Below are positions 23,673 to 36,455 of a stretch of DNA of 64,000 nucleotides, piece after piece. The notes beneath the pieces are model-generated. The model searched no databases, was not told the DNA's origin, and saw nothing but the letters and a program-made list of their open reading frames with translations. Source of the stretch: Zonotrichia leucophrys gambelii (taxonomy: Eukaryota > Chordata > Aves > Passeriformes > Passerellidae); the NCBI RefSeq assembly GCF_028769735.1, contig NC_088171.1, forward strand, positions 82,574,716-82,638,715, given 5' to 3'. Numbering within the stretch: the stretch's first letter is position 1; every line of letters begins with the position of its first letter. Both the position numbers and the translations under genes were made by a program.

Positions 23673-25125
23673 TGCTTACATTTCTAACTGTTCTGGGAGT
23701 CTGTGATCCCTCATCTGCAAGTTACAGCCATTATAAATGTGTCATTGCCTGATCATCTTGTGCAGGCTTTCTGTAGCTCTCAAAGAGAACCACAGTTTTG
23801 TGTATGAGGTAATACACCATAAAAGAACTAGCATTTTTATGGAAGATATTAAAATATGGGATTTTACTGAAATGTATTTCTGTTTTAGAGTAAAGGTGAA
23901 CAAAGCTATATTGGCAAATCAAAGATCTGCCTTAGAAACTTGGGTATTTTTGTCCAATCTACCTTGTTTCAAGTTAGTTTCCTGAACTCATGCTTTAGAA
24001 ATTAGCTTGGGTTCATTTAAAAGTGTACACACTTTCATTTTCTTTTTCTATGTTGGGATTGCATTGGTGCTGAGAAATAACGGTTAAAATAACTTCTGGA
24101 GTGAAATTACTTTGGATGGGATTAAAAAAGTCTGAGATCTAATATGAAAAATAATAAGTGAAACAAAAAAAGCAATGCAAACAGAAGAGCTGGTGTCTGC
24201 CGGCAGGTGGAGAATCAGAGCATTCAATAGAAGACCCACCTTCCAGTTTCATTATTTCTTTTAAGGCATCCTCTTACATATGCAACATCCCTAAAAGATG
24301 TTTTAATGGCCAGCACTTTATTCTCGGGGGCAATTGTGCTACCCATTTGTTTCAATGAACCTGATCCACCTTCTACAAAGTAACACCTCTGGAATAAATA
24401 TTGATGTCTGTTTGTACAGTCTTCTAAATGCATATCATAACCAACAGGTTTATAATGTTTCTCTTATTACATGTATTTAGTTAATGAGCACTCAAGTTTG
24501 ACATTTCAAACAAAATTGCCTAGTATGAGACTGAAAGTTTTGCCCTCTTCTCCCAGTGTAGCTATAGGATCTGGGTAGGAAGTTTTTTCTAGAGAGAGAG
24601 ATATGTGTTAAAATCCTCTCAAAAAAAACAAACAAACAAACAAACAAAAAAAAAAAAACCCTTAAAAAAAAAACAAAAAAGCAAACCCCAAAAAAACCCC
24701 AAAAAACAACTTTGCTCTTCCACCATTAAGCATTAGATGTTGAACTGAAAAATACATTTCATTTCCTCCAGAATGACTGTAAACACAAAACCAATTTTCC
24801 TTCTCTGCCAAATATAATTAAAAATTGTGGATCATTATTGGAGAACAGAAGCCACAGTAGTTTGTAAAAATAGATTCACAGGAATTAATTTTAATAGTTT
24901 TTGTAATGCTGTTACTAAATGCACATGGAGAAAGTAGTGAATATAGTTTGTTTTATATAGCCCATGAGTTACAAAGTCTCTGAAGCTAATTATACAGGGA
25001 AAATTTCTGTGCAAAAGGAAATTACCTATTTGCATAGTCTTAATAGCCATATTTAGAACAGTGCTAATATTGGAAAAAAATACTTATTTTCACTTTCTCA
25101 AATTCAGGAAGGTTTCTAGGTTGAT
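23673..25125. other. unique non-coding sequence
   Basis: No exon or transposon recognised apart from the A-rich low-complexity run at 24,621-24,710, listed separately. Confidence 0.5.
24621..24710 (+). repeat. A-rich (CAAA)n low-complexity tract
   Basis: Tandem CAAA units run into long A runs with scattered C. It could be a microsatellite or the degraded tail of a retroposed sequence. I see no retroposed body upstream. Confidence 0.85.
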
Positions 25126-25985
25126 TATAGGATGATAGACAAGTTCTAGTTAAGAGTGACTTCAGGAGGTGATCCTGTCTTACCTATTATTCGAAAAAGC
25201 ATCAATTATGCGGTCAGACCAGGTTATTTAAGACTTTGCCCAGAGTGGCCTTGAAAATATCTAAGAATGAAGACTGCATAACCTCTCTAGGCAGCTTGAT
25301 CCACTGCTTGACTTCCTTCATGCTGGAAAAGTATCTCCTTCTATCCAGTATGAATCTCTGTTCTATCAATTTACACACCTTCTCTCATCCCACTGGCACA
25401 CACATCTGTGGAAAGCCTTCTTCCATCTTGATAACATCTTTGCAGGTTTTAGAAGGCTGCTATTCGGCATGTGTCCCACCCAAGCCTTCTTCTCTCCAGG
25501 CTGACAGGCTCTGTTCCCTCCGTCTCTCCTCCCAGAGCAGATGTTCCAGTCCCTTGACTGATCAGGTGGCCTCTGCAGAGTGTTCCAGCTTGTTAAGGTC
25601 TTTCTCACAGAAGTGGGGCCCAAGGCTGAGAGCAGATTTTGAGATGCAATCTGCTGAAGGCTGAGCAGCAAGGAACAGCAATTTTCCTCAATGTGACAGC
25701 TACACTCCTATGAATACACTCCTGGGGAGAGCTGACCTATTTGGCTGCCAGAGCACACTGCTGGCTCATGATCATCTTGCTGCTACCAAGACTCCCATTC
25801 CACCAGAGCTGCTCCCCCAGCCAGAACATCACCAATCTGTGCTGTTGCAAGCAGTTCCTTCTTCCCAGGTACAGGACTTGTTGAATCTTTTAAGGTTCCT
25901 TCCAGACCTTCCCTGAATCCTGTCAAGTTCTACTGAATGGTAACCCTGCCCTTCAGCATGTCAAGGATGCTGGATTCTGCTACCC
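25126..25985 (-). mobile_element. old CR1 LINE fragment (~0.86 kb), minus strand
   Basis: The whole stretch follows the reverse complement of a CR1 3' half: 'gttatttaagactttgccca', 'gcagcttgatccactgcttg', 'aagccttcttctctccaggc' and 'aagtggggcccaaggctgag', ending in RT-coding remnants near 'aggttccttccagaccttcc'. Frames within it are antisense shadows. Divergence is high, with many indels. Confidence 0.8.
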
Positions 25986-28499
25986 TTGTCAGGTGCAGAT
26001 CCATAGGCATTCAAGCTACTTCCCATCAATGTTATTTGTGGTAGAAGCGTGTAAAAATGGAAAAGAAATAATATACCTTAATAACAAAAAAAAAGGAAAG
26101 TGGTACATCTGAAATAACAAACATGGAACCAATACATGCTTAGCTAAAGTGAGCTTTCAGACCATCTCTTGGCACAACAAATGTGACAAGTGAATGCAAA
26201 TCGAAGAATGTAAAACTGTTCAGTTAAAAGCATGTCTAAGTCCCACATGCCGTGAAATAACTGCCCTCTTTGTAAACCATTTTCATCCTTCACACCTGAG
26301 TAGACAGGCTGTGAAATACCCTCTGTTCTGTGCCACAAAAAAAAAGAATTCTGGGAAACTTCTTATCCTGAAGCCATTCAGTACTAAAAAAAGACAAGAT
26401 AAAAGAATTATAAAAGTTATTATTCCTGAAACTTAGTAGTGTCTATGTATCAATGAATTTATTGATTTTTAAAAAATTGTGAGTTTGTAATGGTATCCCA
26501 AACTCAAGTTGTAATGTCTTCTGATAAATGTCATTAATGTTTTCATCAACATGGAAGTTTGCAGCCAATTTAACCTGGAGATCATTTTCTCCTTGGAGCA
26601 GAGAGGAACAAGTGGCAGGAAGCTTCCAAAAGGAATGGCATATAATGGATTGAGCTGGTTGAACAGCTTTATATTTGTAATTGAATTATTAAATTACAAA
26701 TTCAAAATGGTATCTACCAGCCAGTTTTCTTTGGTGGACTTTCTTTGCCAAAGCATAAGTGTATAGACAAGTGAACAAGGATCAGCATCCAGTAACTTTA
26801 GCTCAGTGTAGGCTTTCATTTTTTTGATAGGCTTCCCTCAAAACGCTTTCACTTTTAATAAATAAATAAATCTATAAATAACTAAATAAATGTACATTGT
26901 GTCACTTAGCTGGTTGTTGCTTAAGTCTGATGTCCCAGAGAATATTCACACCTGCAGGTCCTGAGCTGAGACTAAACACAATGAAATATCCATAGCAGGT
27001 AAGCCATCAAACAATACCTTCATAGTGTAGATCGTTTCTCCTGGATATAGAAAATTTCTGGTGTGTAAGACAAAAACAGACCTTGCTGTGGTATGAACTG
27101 CTATGGTACTTCCCATTCATGAAGAAAGCATACCAATTGTGCTGATTTTAGTGTCACTTTTTCTGTATACTCAGCCATTCAGACTCACATTTCAGTCCTT
27201 TAGAATGAACCGGGAACTTTAAACTCGACTCCTTCCCATCCATACAACCACACACAGGACATATTTTTGTTCTGTTCTGTTCTCATCCTCATTCCCAATG
27301 GGAATTACCAGCTAGCTGACAAAAGTCATGAGCAAGGTTTGTTTTTTTTTTATTTTCTTGAAGTATTAAATCATGTATGTTTTTACTTTTGGAGTTTAAT
27401 ATCTTTGTCTTGTAAAATGCAAGTTTACAGCACTGGTCAACTTAATCTCCTTTTGTGTCTTCCTATTCCCATTATACTCTGGAATCTTATTTAACCATAA
27501 ATTTAACCATAAATTTCACAAATTGCAGTCTCTTTCACTTAATGAGTGCTAAACCTTTCACTCAATGAATACAAAATTAGCAACCCAATACTGTCTGAGG
27601 CACTTAGGCTGCTGTTTTCATATGGTACTGGAATAAAAGCACTCCTGTTGTATCTGAATACCACTCTGCTTCCCCATCCTGCCTTCATGTAATGTATCAC
27701 CTCACACAAGACACAGAAGAGCAGAAATTATTTAGACTTTTAATATTTATTTTATTCGCTCTAGTTTAATGGTATAGAAAAAGTATCAAATTACATTGTG
27801 TAACATTAATTGGTTTTGTTCTTTTGAAATAACACACTCAAAAGTTTAAATTTCATCAGATGAACCATCATAAAAGGTGAAAAATAACATGGAATAGAAG
27901 ACAGAAATAACACAGTAGGTGCAAAATCCTTTTAGAAAATATATGGTGTCTGAGAAAATCTGTAGTTTACAAAGACTACAGTTAGACTGCATATGATGTG
28001 ATCTACTGAGCTTTCAAAAATAAATTCATGTTATAAAACACCTCTTCAATTTTTCTTATAAAGAAACCAGAGAGCATCCTTTCTGGCTCCCTGTTATTGC
28101 AATAGTATTTAAATAAATATTTCATGCCTTCCACAGCTGTAAATATTGCTGTGTTAAAATGATTTAATAGCCTTTTCTGCTTGGATGTGAGCCTGTCTCC
28201 ATGTGGCATTACACACTCTGCATTCACCATTTTGCAATCCACTCCTTAACCTCCTTATGACAGAAATTCTTTGGCTGCTGTACCATGCGAATTCAAATGA
28301 ATTCTCAAATCTGAATTAGATACGAGCTTAGCCATGCAATGTGTGGGCAGCATTGTGCACCTGAGAAATTTTAACAGAAGCCAGAACACTAAGCCAGAAG
28401 TAACTTTCATGAGTTGGCAAGAAATGCCAAGAAGAGTGATGAGACCTTGGAGCCTAAATCCTGTTTTAATTTATGGTTTTTTTCAGGAAGATGAGGAAT
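25986..28499. other. unique non-coding sequence
   Basis: Holds an (AATA)n microsatellite (26,855-26,893). On the minus strand at 28,003-28,242 is an 80-codon open frame that I flag in Part 2 but cannot identify. No transposon recognised. Confidence 0.5.
26855..26893 (+). repeat. (AATA)n microsatellite
   Basis: Tandem AAATA/AATA units with interruptions. Confidence 0.85.
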
Positions 28500-28575
28500 G
28501 TTGTCTTGGACAAGTGGACTTGCAGAGGTAACTCCCAACCAGTATTATTCTGTGAATCCATGATTCTGTGACTCC
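28500..28575 (+). mobile_element. CR1 LINE 3' tail, plus strand
   Basis: 'tggacttgcagaggtaactc', 'ccaaccagtattattctgtg' and 'atccatgattctgtga' match the CR1 sense 3' terminus with its octamer tail. Only ~75 bases remain, a very short 5'-truncated copy. Confidence 0.8.
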
Positions 28576-29469
28576 AGATGGAGGATATGAGTGTTATTTA
28601 AGTCTTTGTGTGACATTGATGACAAAACTCTCAATGCCAGTTTGTACCCGTGGTGTTGGCCTGGGGAGAACAGCTATAGTTGTTGTTTCAGCCAGGGCCC
28701 ACAAAATCTAAGAGTGAATTTCTGCTTGGCATGTGGAATACCATTGGCACCTGCACTCTCACTTCTGAGAGCCCTTCACAAGTCAGTAAGGACTAGTTTG
28801 AGCTTGGCAAGACCACACAAAACAGGCACAATTACCATGAATGTCCTCCCTTCCCTTCACTTTTGCCTTTGCCTTCCTCCCAATGGCACCTGCAGAATCT
28901 GTAGCATCCTGCTAAGGTGCTCCTAAGGCTCAGCTGCTCTGCTGCATCAGACAGACAGCACAGACAGCAGTGGTTGTTGGGGCAGGTGTAAAAAGCTCTA
29001 AATTGGCTTCTAAACAACACTAAGAGCAAGAGGATGAATTGGAGCTGCATAAATTCAGTGTGCAGAGAGACTCTGGATGGCTGGTACAAACCCATGAAAA
29101 ATGCAGAATCCAGGGAAAGTCAAAATGTGGTGAATTTGGCCAGGGCTAAAGGTTTGCCTTGGCAGTGGCTGGTAGAAGGCAGAGAAAACCCACAGATATG
29201 AAGAAAGATGGAAAGTCATGGATGCTTATGCAGGAAGTGGAGTTTCTCTGTCCACTGCCCCACAGGCATATATGGCCTCATACCTCTGCCTTCCCTATCA
29301 GCAGCTCAGACAATCTGGGAAAGAATATAGGAATAGAGAAAACATACAGTAGTAAATGCCCCAAATACTTTTCCAGCTTCAAGGAATTACAGCCTGGAAA
29401 CTTGCCAGCACAGAAGTGACTTCTCTGTATTTGACCACTCCATGGATGTCTCTTTTACATTAACCCTTC
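28576..29469. other. unique non-coding sequence
   Basis: No recognised repeat. The 111-codon plus-strand frame at 28,591-28,926 has no domain features and overlaps an equally long minus-strand frame. Confidence 0.5.
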
Positions 29470-29800
29470 TCCCTTCAAAGCCAGGCAAACACTCAGTCCT
29501 CACCAGCAGCTGGCAAGAGAGTTCCATAGTTTAGCAATGGGTGAAGAACCTCCTCCTTTGATTGGTTTGAACCTGCTACTTACTAGAATTATTTGATGGC
29601 CCCTAGGGGCTTTTGGTAGAAGCAGTGAGCTGTAGCCTCTCTCTCTCCCTGGGTACTTTTGATTTTGTGGGCTTTTTTTGGTATACTTTCCATTACCTTG
29701 GTCATCTACAACCTAAATAGAAGAGTTATTGTGAAGTTGTTCTCATCTAGAGACTTCCCACACCCTTTATCTTCATCATATGTCCATATGTTTTCCAATC
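29470..29800 (-). mobile_element. ancient CR1/L3-like LINE remnant, minus strand
   Basis: 'gagttccatagtttagcaat', 'gaagaacctcctcctttgat', 'ggtttgaacctgctacttac' and 'atttgatggcccctagg' correspond to the older CR1 lineage in which a 'tagtttaa' block is followed by 'aagtactt' and 'cctgctgcct'. It is highly diverged and its ends are uncertain. The element at 38,285 belongs to the same lineage. Confidence 0.6.
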
Positions 29801-31939
29801 CTGATATAGAAATTTTTGCCTTTAAGTTGTATAGAGGAGGAAGTTGGCAAGGAACTGTTTGAGAACTGCATGGCAGCAGTGTAGCAGTATCTTTTATTCT
29901 CTATTCTTTCTCTAGTAATTTACCAGCACTTATTGTGGATTTTGGCCATCACTGAGCACTGATTTGATGTTTCCATGGAACTATTAATTTCACAAGACAG
30001 GCAACTCTATCATAGCATAACAAAGAAGCGCTAAAAGTTGTTAAAGAGACTGCTGTATGTTAACAGAATTTTTAGAGTAACCTAGATAATTCCAAGGGGA
30101 AAAAAATGCCATATGCCTTTATTTATTTTTGGAAGGAAAACCTGCAGGGTTTTATCCAGACAATAGAGAAAATTCTGTAAACAAAACTTTCAGATTAGGA
30201 AAGTCAGGAATCCTGTACCTTTTTGTGTCAAAAAACACTGTGAGGAAGAAATCCAGAAACCCCACAGATCATTTTTACCCTATCACATGGAACTTTATAA
30301 TTTAAAATAGGTGGAGGTTGAATCATATTTTCTGAATTCACCCAAGAGAATCTCAGCAGTAAATAAATTGAATTGGAGGGGATTTTCTGTTTGGGTTTTG
30401 TGTTTCATTTGCTTTTAGTAATTTGATCTTCAATTTTGTTCCAGGACAATTCCATTATTATTCCACATCTTTTAATCTACTGGCTTAAATATGTGCTAAT
30501 TCTATGAGAGAAAGTAAGAACTTGGGCTTTGAACTCCAACATGGAGGATGAGTATTTCATTACTTCTATGACTTTATTATTGAGACTGTCCAAGCCTTTT
30601 ATTTATGAAGCACAGGAAAAAATGAAAGTCAACAAACCTTTTTCCACTAGCAGTAATTTTAATGGTCTATTGCTGTGCATTTCCACTAATGATTCTTCAA
30701 CTTTTTTTCCATTTTTAACCCTGGAAAACTGGGAAATGAGCAACAAAATATGCTTCCAAAACTTCATTTAGAAACTGGAAATGAGAAAATTCCTTTAATC
30801 CTTTGAAGAAAAAGAAAACTTTGGAAAAAAAATTTGGGAGAAAAAGTTTGGTAACACCTAACAATATTCTCATTCCCTGTGCTTTGAATTTGTACACAAT
30901 TTCTGCTTGCTTCATTCAGAAATTTGAAATAAATAAGGTTATAAAAATTCTAAATGACTAGTAACATAGATAAAGTTGCATTTAATGATAAAAGTTTGTT
31001 TACCCTTGAACAATACAGCGAGGAACATTAACCTCCCCTTAACGGCATTTTATAATCTTCAGCTGGCCACCTGTTTGCATGAATGAGATTACCAATATCA
31101 CTTGCGTAACAACGTGAATAACTACCCAGATATCCTGCCTGGACTTGAGAAACATTGGGGTTAATCTGCATTCAGTGAGTCAACTGAAAAAAGGAGAGGC
31201 CCTATTTTTCATGATGAGATAAAAAAAATCTGACATCCCAGGAACCTTCTGAAGGACACGTCACATCTGCAGCCTGATTTTGACTTCAGCCATTATACTT
31301 ATGACAACACAACACCAACATTTCAGGTAAGATCAGTTGCCATAAAACCAAAGGGACTCTGGTGAAAGCTATCCTGCAGAGAGCACTCCAGGCTAAAGGA
31401 ACTGGGAGATGGGACTCCCAAGATCTACATCTTTGTCCAGTGGCTGTGGAAGGTACAATGATGGCAGCTTCAGGCAGTGAAGCAAAAATGGGTGGGTTTT
31501 CCAACTTCTAGGACTTCTGCATCTGGGCTCAATAAAATAAATCATTCCCCACTTCATACTTTGGCTTTTATTTATGGTTAAGTCATTGTCTTTTTGTCCC
31601 ATTGCAATATTTTTCCCCTTTGTGCTTACTGTGGATAAGTATTATTGCTTTTTCTATTGTAGCAATGCCCAGAAGCCAACAGAGGACAGAATCCTGATTT
31701 ATTCGGAACACCCTTGGTACATACAAATGGTAGAAGCAATTCCTACTTGTAAGCATTCACAACCCAAAAGTACGTAGTTAACAAAGTGACAAGAGGAAAA
31801 AAATAAATTATTGTGGTTTGGTCTTCTCAGAGTTGCACAGCTGGATAGTGGAAGAGGCACAAATAAATCAAAAGGCAATGGCTGCTATAGACTTTGCAGC
31901 ACTACAGAACTGCAGTTAACCTAGCAGGGGGCCAGAATG
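29801..31939. other. unique non-coding sequence
   Basis: AT-rich with no recognised transposon, exon or RNA gene. Confidence 0.5.
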
Positions 31940-32130
31940 AGATGGCTGAGGGGCTGGAGCACATGATATAAAGTGAGAAGCCGGGACTTTGATTGTTTAG
32001 CTTAAAGAGAGGCTCGGGGAATCCAGTCATTGTGTTATTCTGCCCAAAGGGGTACAAAGAAAGGAGTGAAGACAATACTGAGTCTAGAAGAACAAAAATT
32101 CCAAGTGGATAGAAGGAAAAATTTCCCTTC
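31940..32130 (+). mobile_element. old CR1 LINE fragment, plus strand
   Basis: 'gaggggctggagcacatgat', 'tttgattgtttagcttaaag' and 'agaggctcggggaatccag' match the CR1 region just 3' of ORF2 in sense orientation. Diverged 'aaaattccaagtggatag' follows. Both ends are unclear. Confidence 0.72.
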
Positions 32131-34992
32131 CTCTATGATTCATTGTATTTACTATAGAATTTTGGCCACAAGCAATTTCACTAAACACAAGATTCTTCAT
32201 CCTCTGAAAGCTAGATCTGGTGGGGTAAGAACTCATCTGTGTTTTAAGCAGGAAACCAAGTGAAAAGTATAAACAGTTTTGAAGAAAAGCATTTGTATAC
32301 ATTAGCTCACAATCCAGTAGTTATTCTGTGATTTCATATTCATAGGGAGGAATCCTTACAGCCAGACCCACATCCTTTTTTATTGTCCCAAAAGAACATG
32401 ATTCTGCGCTATCATGTTGTCATACTGATTATAAAAAATCAATCTGACTCTGTATCCCTGCACTGAGCCTCTGGTTACACAGATAAGTCAAGTCATGGGC
32501 ATTGCTGATAACTAAGACACAAGCACTGAAACAATTTGCTGTTGTCACCTTTTACTACAAAAACATTTATCTAAGATAGCAGTGATTGTCCTTCTGTTGT
32601 GTTTTATGTGAAATTTACAGGTTTTTGTCAGAGGATTTCATATAAGCTCTGTCTGCAAACACTTTTATGTTGCGGAACTGGCAAAATCTGATCATGAATT
32701 CTTGGGAGCTGAAGATGAAGGGTAATAAAACCAGAATCTTCTTGATTAAAGCAGAGAAAACATTAAATATCAATTTTATACTGAGTAAAAAAAAAAATCT
32801 TACTTTGATGTCTTTATTCTTCAGGGTTAGTTAATTCATTTTATGAGAACAGCCAGAAGCCCTTAAGGAAGTGTTGGCTTGGTCACTACAGTGTCCATTT
32901 TATCTACAACTTGCATTAAATAAGTAATGCATACTAATGTGATATATTTGTACTGTTTTGAATAGATATCCATTTATACATGTAGATAGTTAGCAGCTTT
33001 TATCCTAACAAAAATAGCACAAGAGGTTTGTTCTTTTGTTGGGAGGTTTATATTGTTGGTTTTGTGGGGTTTTGTTGTTTGTTTCAGTATATTCCTTTGA
33101 ATATAATGTTAGTGTCCTTAAATATACTTGTTGGTTTTGTGGAGGCCTGAGTGAAGGATACAAGAATATAGATTTTAATAAAATAAGTGCTCAATTAGTC
33201 TGAGAAGTCGGCAACATTAAACAAAAAGTCTTGTAAAAGATCAGCTGTTCCTTAGTTTCTTTAACTGAAAGTTTGCCACAAAAACACTTCCTTAATGTAA
33301 AACATGTAGCAGTTTTCTTTGGTCTATTATGATGTGGGTTGCTCAATTTTAGATTGCAGAAAATTATGTGGATTTCAGTAAATGTTGCACCCTATCTGAG
33401 ATCTCTTTAGGAAGAATCTATTTTAAATGTATGTGACAGAGCAGGCTGAATATTCATGTCTATTAATTCTGCTACTTAAAGCTATCTTGAAAGCTCTTGC
33501 ATTTTAGATTGTGTTTGCATACTTCATATGTTTGTATATAAATTGATCCTCAGAAAACGTTCTATAGAATTACAAAATAAGCTATAAATAATTAGTGCCA
33601 ATAAAACAGAATATGTCTGTCTGACTGTCTTTATGTATTTATTTCTGCACTGGGAACAGGGTGTCTTAATATATTTTTCCTGAAGTAAAATGTTTCTTAG
33701 AGAATTTCTTTTAGCCTTGTGTCTTTGAAACAATAACATTGCATAGATCTGAGAACTTCGATCAGGTGTTATAACTGCATCAAGTGAATCATTTGGTACA
33801 TAATATTAACTTTAGTAGACCTAAGTACTTAGCCATATTTGGGGCTCTACACACTATTTATGTTGGTTTAGAGAGAGAAAATAATCATGGAAGGCAACTT
33901 ACCCATTTAACAAAAAATCTTTCAAAATGGCACATAATTTTGTTTTCTTGCACTACAAAAGCTCTAATTTAGCTTATTTTCTGACAGCTCTGGAGCTTCA
34001 GAGACAGAGTTATGCCTCAGAGCCACACAGTTTTTCTGTGCCTGAGGCCATGGTTATTTTTTTTGTTCTTCTCTAATGGTTATTTTCATTGCCTTTTTTC
34101 TCTGGTTAATGGGAAATTAGGCTCTGGAAATGTCTGCCATAAGCAGTTATAGCCCAGTCTTGACAAACTCCTCAGGAAGCCCTGCTATCTACAGGACAAT
34201 AGGCTGAACTGCTGAGATACCTGAACTTCTTTATTAGCTTCATCCTAACTCTCTACAGCATTTTGACAGTCAGATTTACTCATCATTTGAGTTTAACTCA
34301 TAATAGGTCCAAAGGACTCATTTAGGTTGGAGGAAGCCTAAGTAGAAATCAGAGCCCTTCCTGAGCAGATTTTCCCCTGTGTCAGCCAGTAGGCACCAGG
34401 AGCTGGTATAATCTAAGAGATGGCTCTCACAGAACCTGCTCTGGAAGTGCAGAGTCGTTTCACTCTTCAATGGTGCACTGAAATCAGGATTTTCAGCTTT
34501 TCCTATTCCTCAGCCTTCCTTGAGGAACGTCTCTCATGTTAAGGGGATAACAGAGGTTTTATGGAGGAGTTCTGATCACATCAAAAGGTATTTTAATAAA
34601 TTTATTGTCAATCTTCAGAGAATAGCAGTTGCTCTACTTGTTTAGATTGCTCACCTGGTTTCAAATAGCTGCCCTGACAAAAGTTTAAGTATTTTACAGC
34701 AAGTATTCTTTGAATAAGAAATTGTAATCCAAGTAGTTGTCCTCCTGAGAGCTTCTACTCATAAACTAGTGGATCACATTTCACTCTCTTGTAGATTCAG
34801 ATAATTCACAGAATAATAGAAAATGTGTTACAAGCAACAGTTTGCTGCTAGGCTACAGTCTACCAAAAAAGAGTATCTGTTTTCAATTGTTTTTAGCAGT
34901 GAGCTAGTTTATCACATTCCTGCTGTTAACATAATTCTTTTGTTTACTGTCTGTTGTAATTATAGCTTAATTGAATAGACAAAATGCAGTAT
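32131..34992. other. unique non-coding sequence
   Basis: Nearly 2.9 kb of AT-rich sequence. T/G-rich simple stretches lie at 33,010-33,085. No exon or transposon recognised. Confidence 0.5.
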
Positions 34993-36455
34993 ATCATAGA
35001 ATCATAGAATGGTTTGGCTTGGAAGGGAACCTTGAAGATCACCTAGTTCCACCCCGACTGCTGTGAGCAGAGAGACATCTTCCTCCAGACCAGGCATCTC
35101 AGACCTCTACCCAGCCTGGCCTTGAACACTTTCAGGGATAGAGCACCCTAACCTTCTCTGGGCAACCTGTTCCAGTGCCTCACCACCCTCACAGCAAAGA
35201 AAATTTCCTAATATCTAATCTAAACCTACCCTCTTTCAGTCCTTTCTTCCTTGTCCTGTCACTACTTATCCTCATAAGCAGTCTTGCTCCATCTTTCCCA
35301 TAAGCTCCCTTCAGGCACTGGAAGGCCACAATTAAGTTACCTCAAAGCCTTCTCATTTCCAGGCTGAGCAATCTTAATTCTCTCAACCTCTCCTCATAGG
35401 AGAGGTGTGTCATCCCATAAATGATCTTGGTGGCCTCCTCTGGACTCACTTCAGCAGGTCCTGCGCTGTGGCCCCAGAGCTGGCTGCAGCCCTGCAGGTG
35501 GGGTCTCACCAGAGCAGAGCAGAGCAGAGCAGAGGGGCAGAATCCCCTCCCTCCCCTGCTGCCCACACTGCTTTGGATGCAGCCCAGGACATGTTTGGTT
35601 TTCTGGGCTGCAAACACACTTTGCCAGCTCATGTCCAGCCTCTCACCCACCAGCACTCCCCAGTCCTTCTCACAGGGCTGCTCTCCATCTCTTCATGGAT
35701 GGTACTGGGGGCTGCCCTGATCCAGGTGCTGCACCTTGAACTTGGTCTTGTTAAACCTCATGAGATTCCTATCCTCTCATTTCTTGAGCTTATGCAGGCT
35801 CCTCTGGATGGCATCCTGTCCTTCAGCTGTGGCAGCTGCACCCCTCAGCTCAGTGTCATCTGCAAATTTGCTGAGGGTGCATTTAATCCCTTCACCTATA
35901 CCATTAAAGAAGATATTAAATAACACTTGTCCCAGTATGACCCCTTGAGGGACATCCCTTGTCAAGGATACCCACTGGTATCTGAACTGTTGACCACCTT
36001 CTGGATGTGACTTTGCAGTCTGGAGAGAAGGATTTTGTGGGGGACCATGCCAGGGGCTTCACAGAAGACCTGTGAAATTACTTCTATAGCCCTTCTCTTG
36101 TTCACTGATGCAGTCACTCCCTCATAAAAAGCCACAAATTTTCTCACAGAGAATTTTCCCCTGGTGAAGCTGTGCTGTCTGTCTCAAACCACCTCACTCT
36201 CCTCCATGTGCCTTAGCACAGCTTCTAGGAGGATCTATTCCATGATCTTCCTGGGCTCAGAGGTGAGGTTGTTGGTTCCGTAGCTCCCAGAGTCCTCCTT
36301 TCTTCCCTTCTTAAAAATGTTTCCCTTTTTCCAGTCACCCAGGACTTGCTCTGACCACCATGACTTTTTGAATATTGTGGAAAGTGTTTTGGCAGCTACA
36401 TCAGCCAATTCCTTCAGGACTCTAGGGATGCATTCTCTGGGTCCCAGGAGCTAGC
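34993..36455 (-). mobile_element. CR1 LINE, ~1.46 kb, minus strand, with degraded reverse-transcriptase sequence
   Basis: The 3' end lies at 34,993, with two copies of the ATTCTATG-type octamer (seen as 'atcatagaatcatagaat'). The 3' UTR extends to about 35,340 and the rest is the C-terminal part of ORF2. On the minus strand, a frame at 35,965-35,777 shows the RT palm motif, with 'GVILGQVLFN' followed by 'FADDTEL'. The frame at 36,147-35,962 is the region just upstream. Other frames are interrupted by stops and frameshifts, so the copy is dead. The 5' end is truncated inside ORF2. This is the least decayed CR1 in the window. The plus-strand frames of up to 172 codons are antisense shadows. Confidence 0.93.
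35511..35533. repeat. (AGAGC)n short tandem repeat inside CR1
   Basis: About five pentamer units, a small expansion within the CR1 copy. Confidence 0.85.

Noticed and set aside
25236..25664. 142-codon plus-strand frame
   Set aside because: Lies inside an old minus-strand CR1 fragment, so it is antisense.
35405..35923. 172-codon plus-strand frame
   Set aside because: Antisense to the CR1 element, whose sense strand is minus. A shadow frame.
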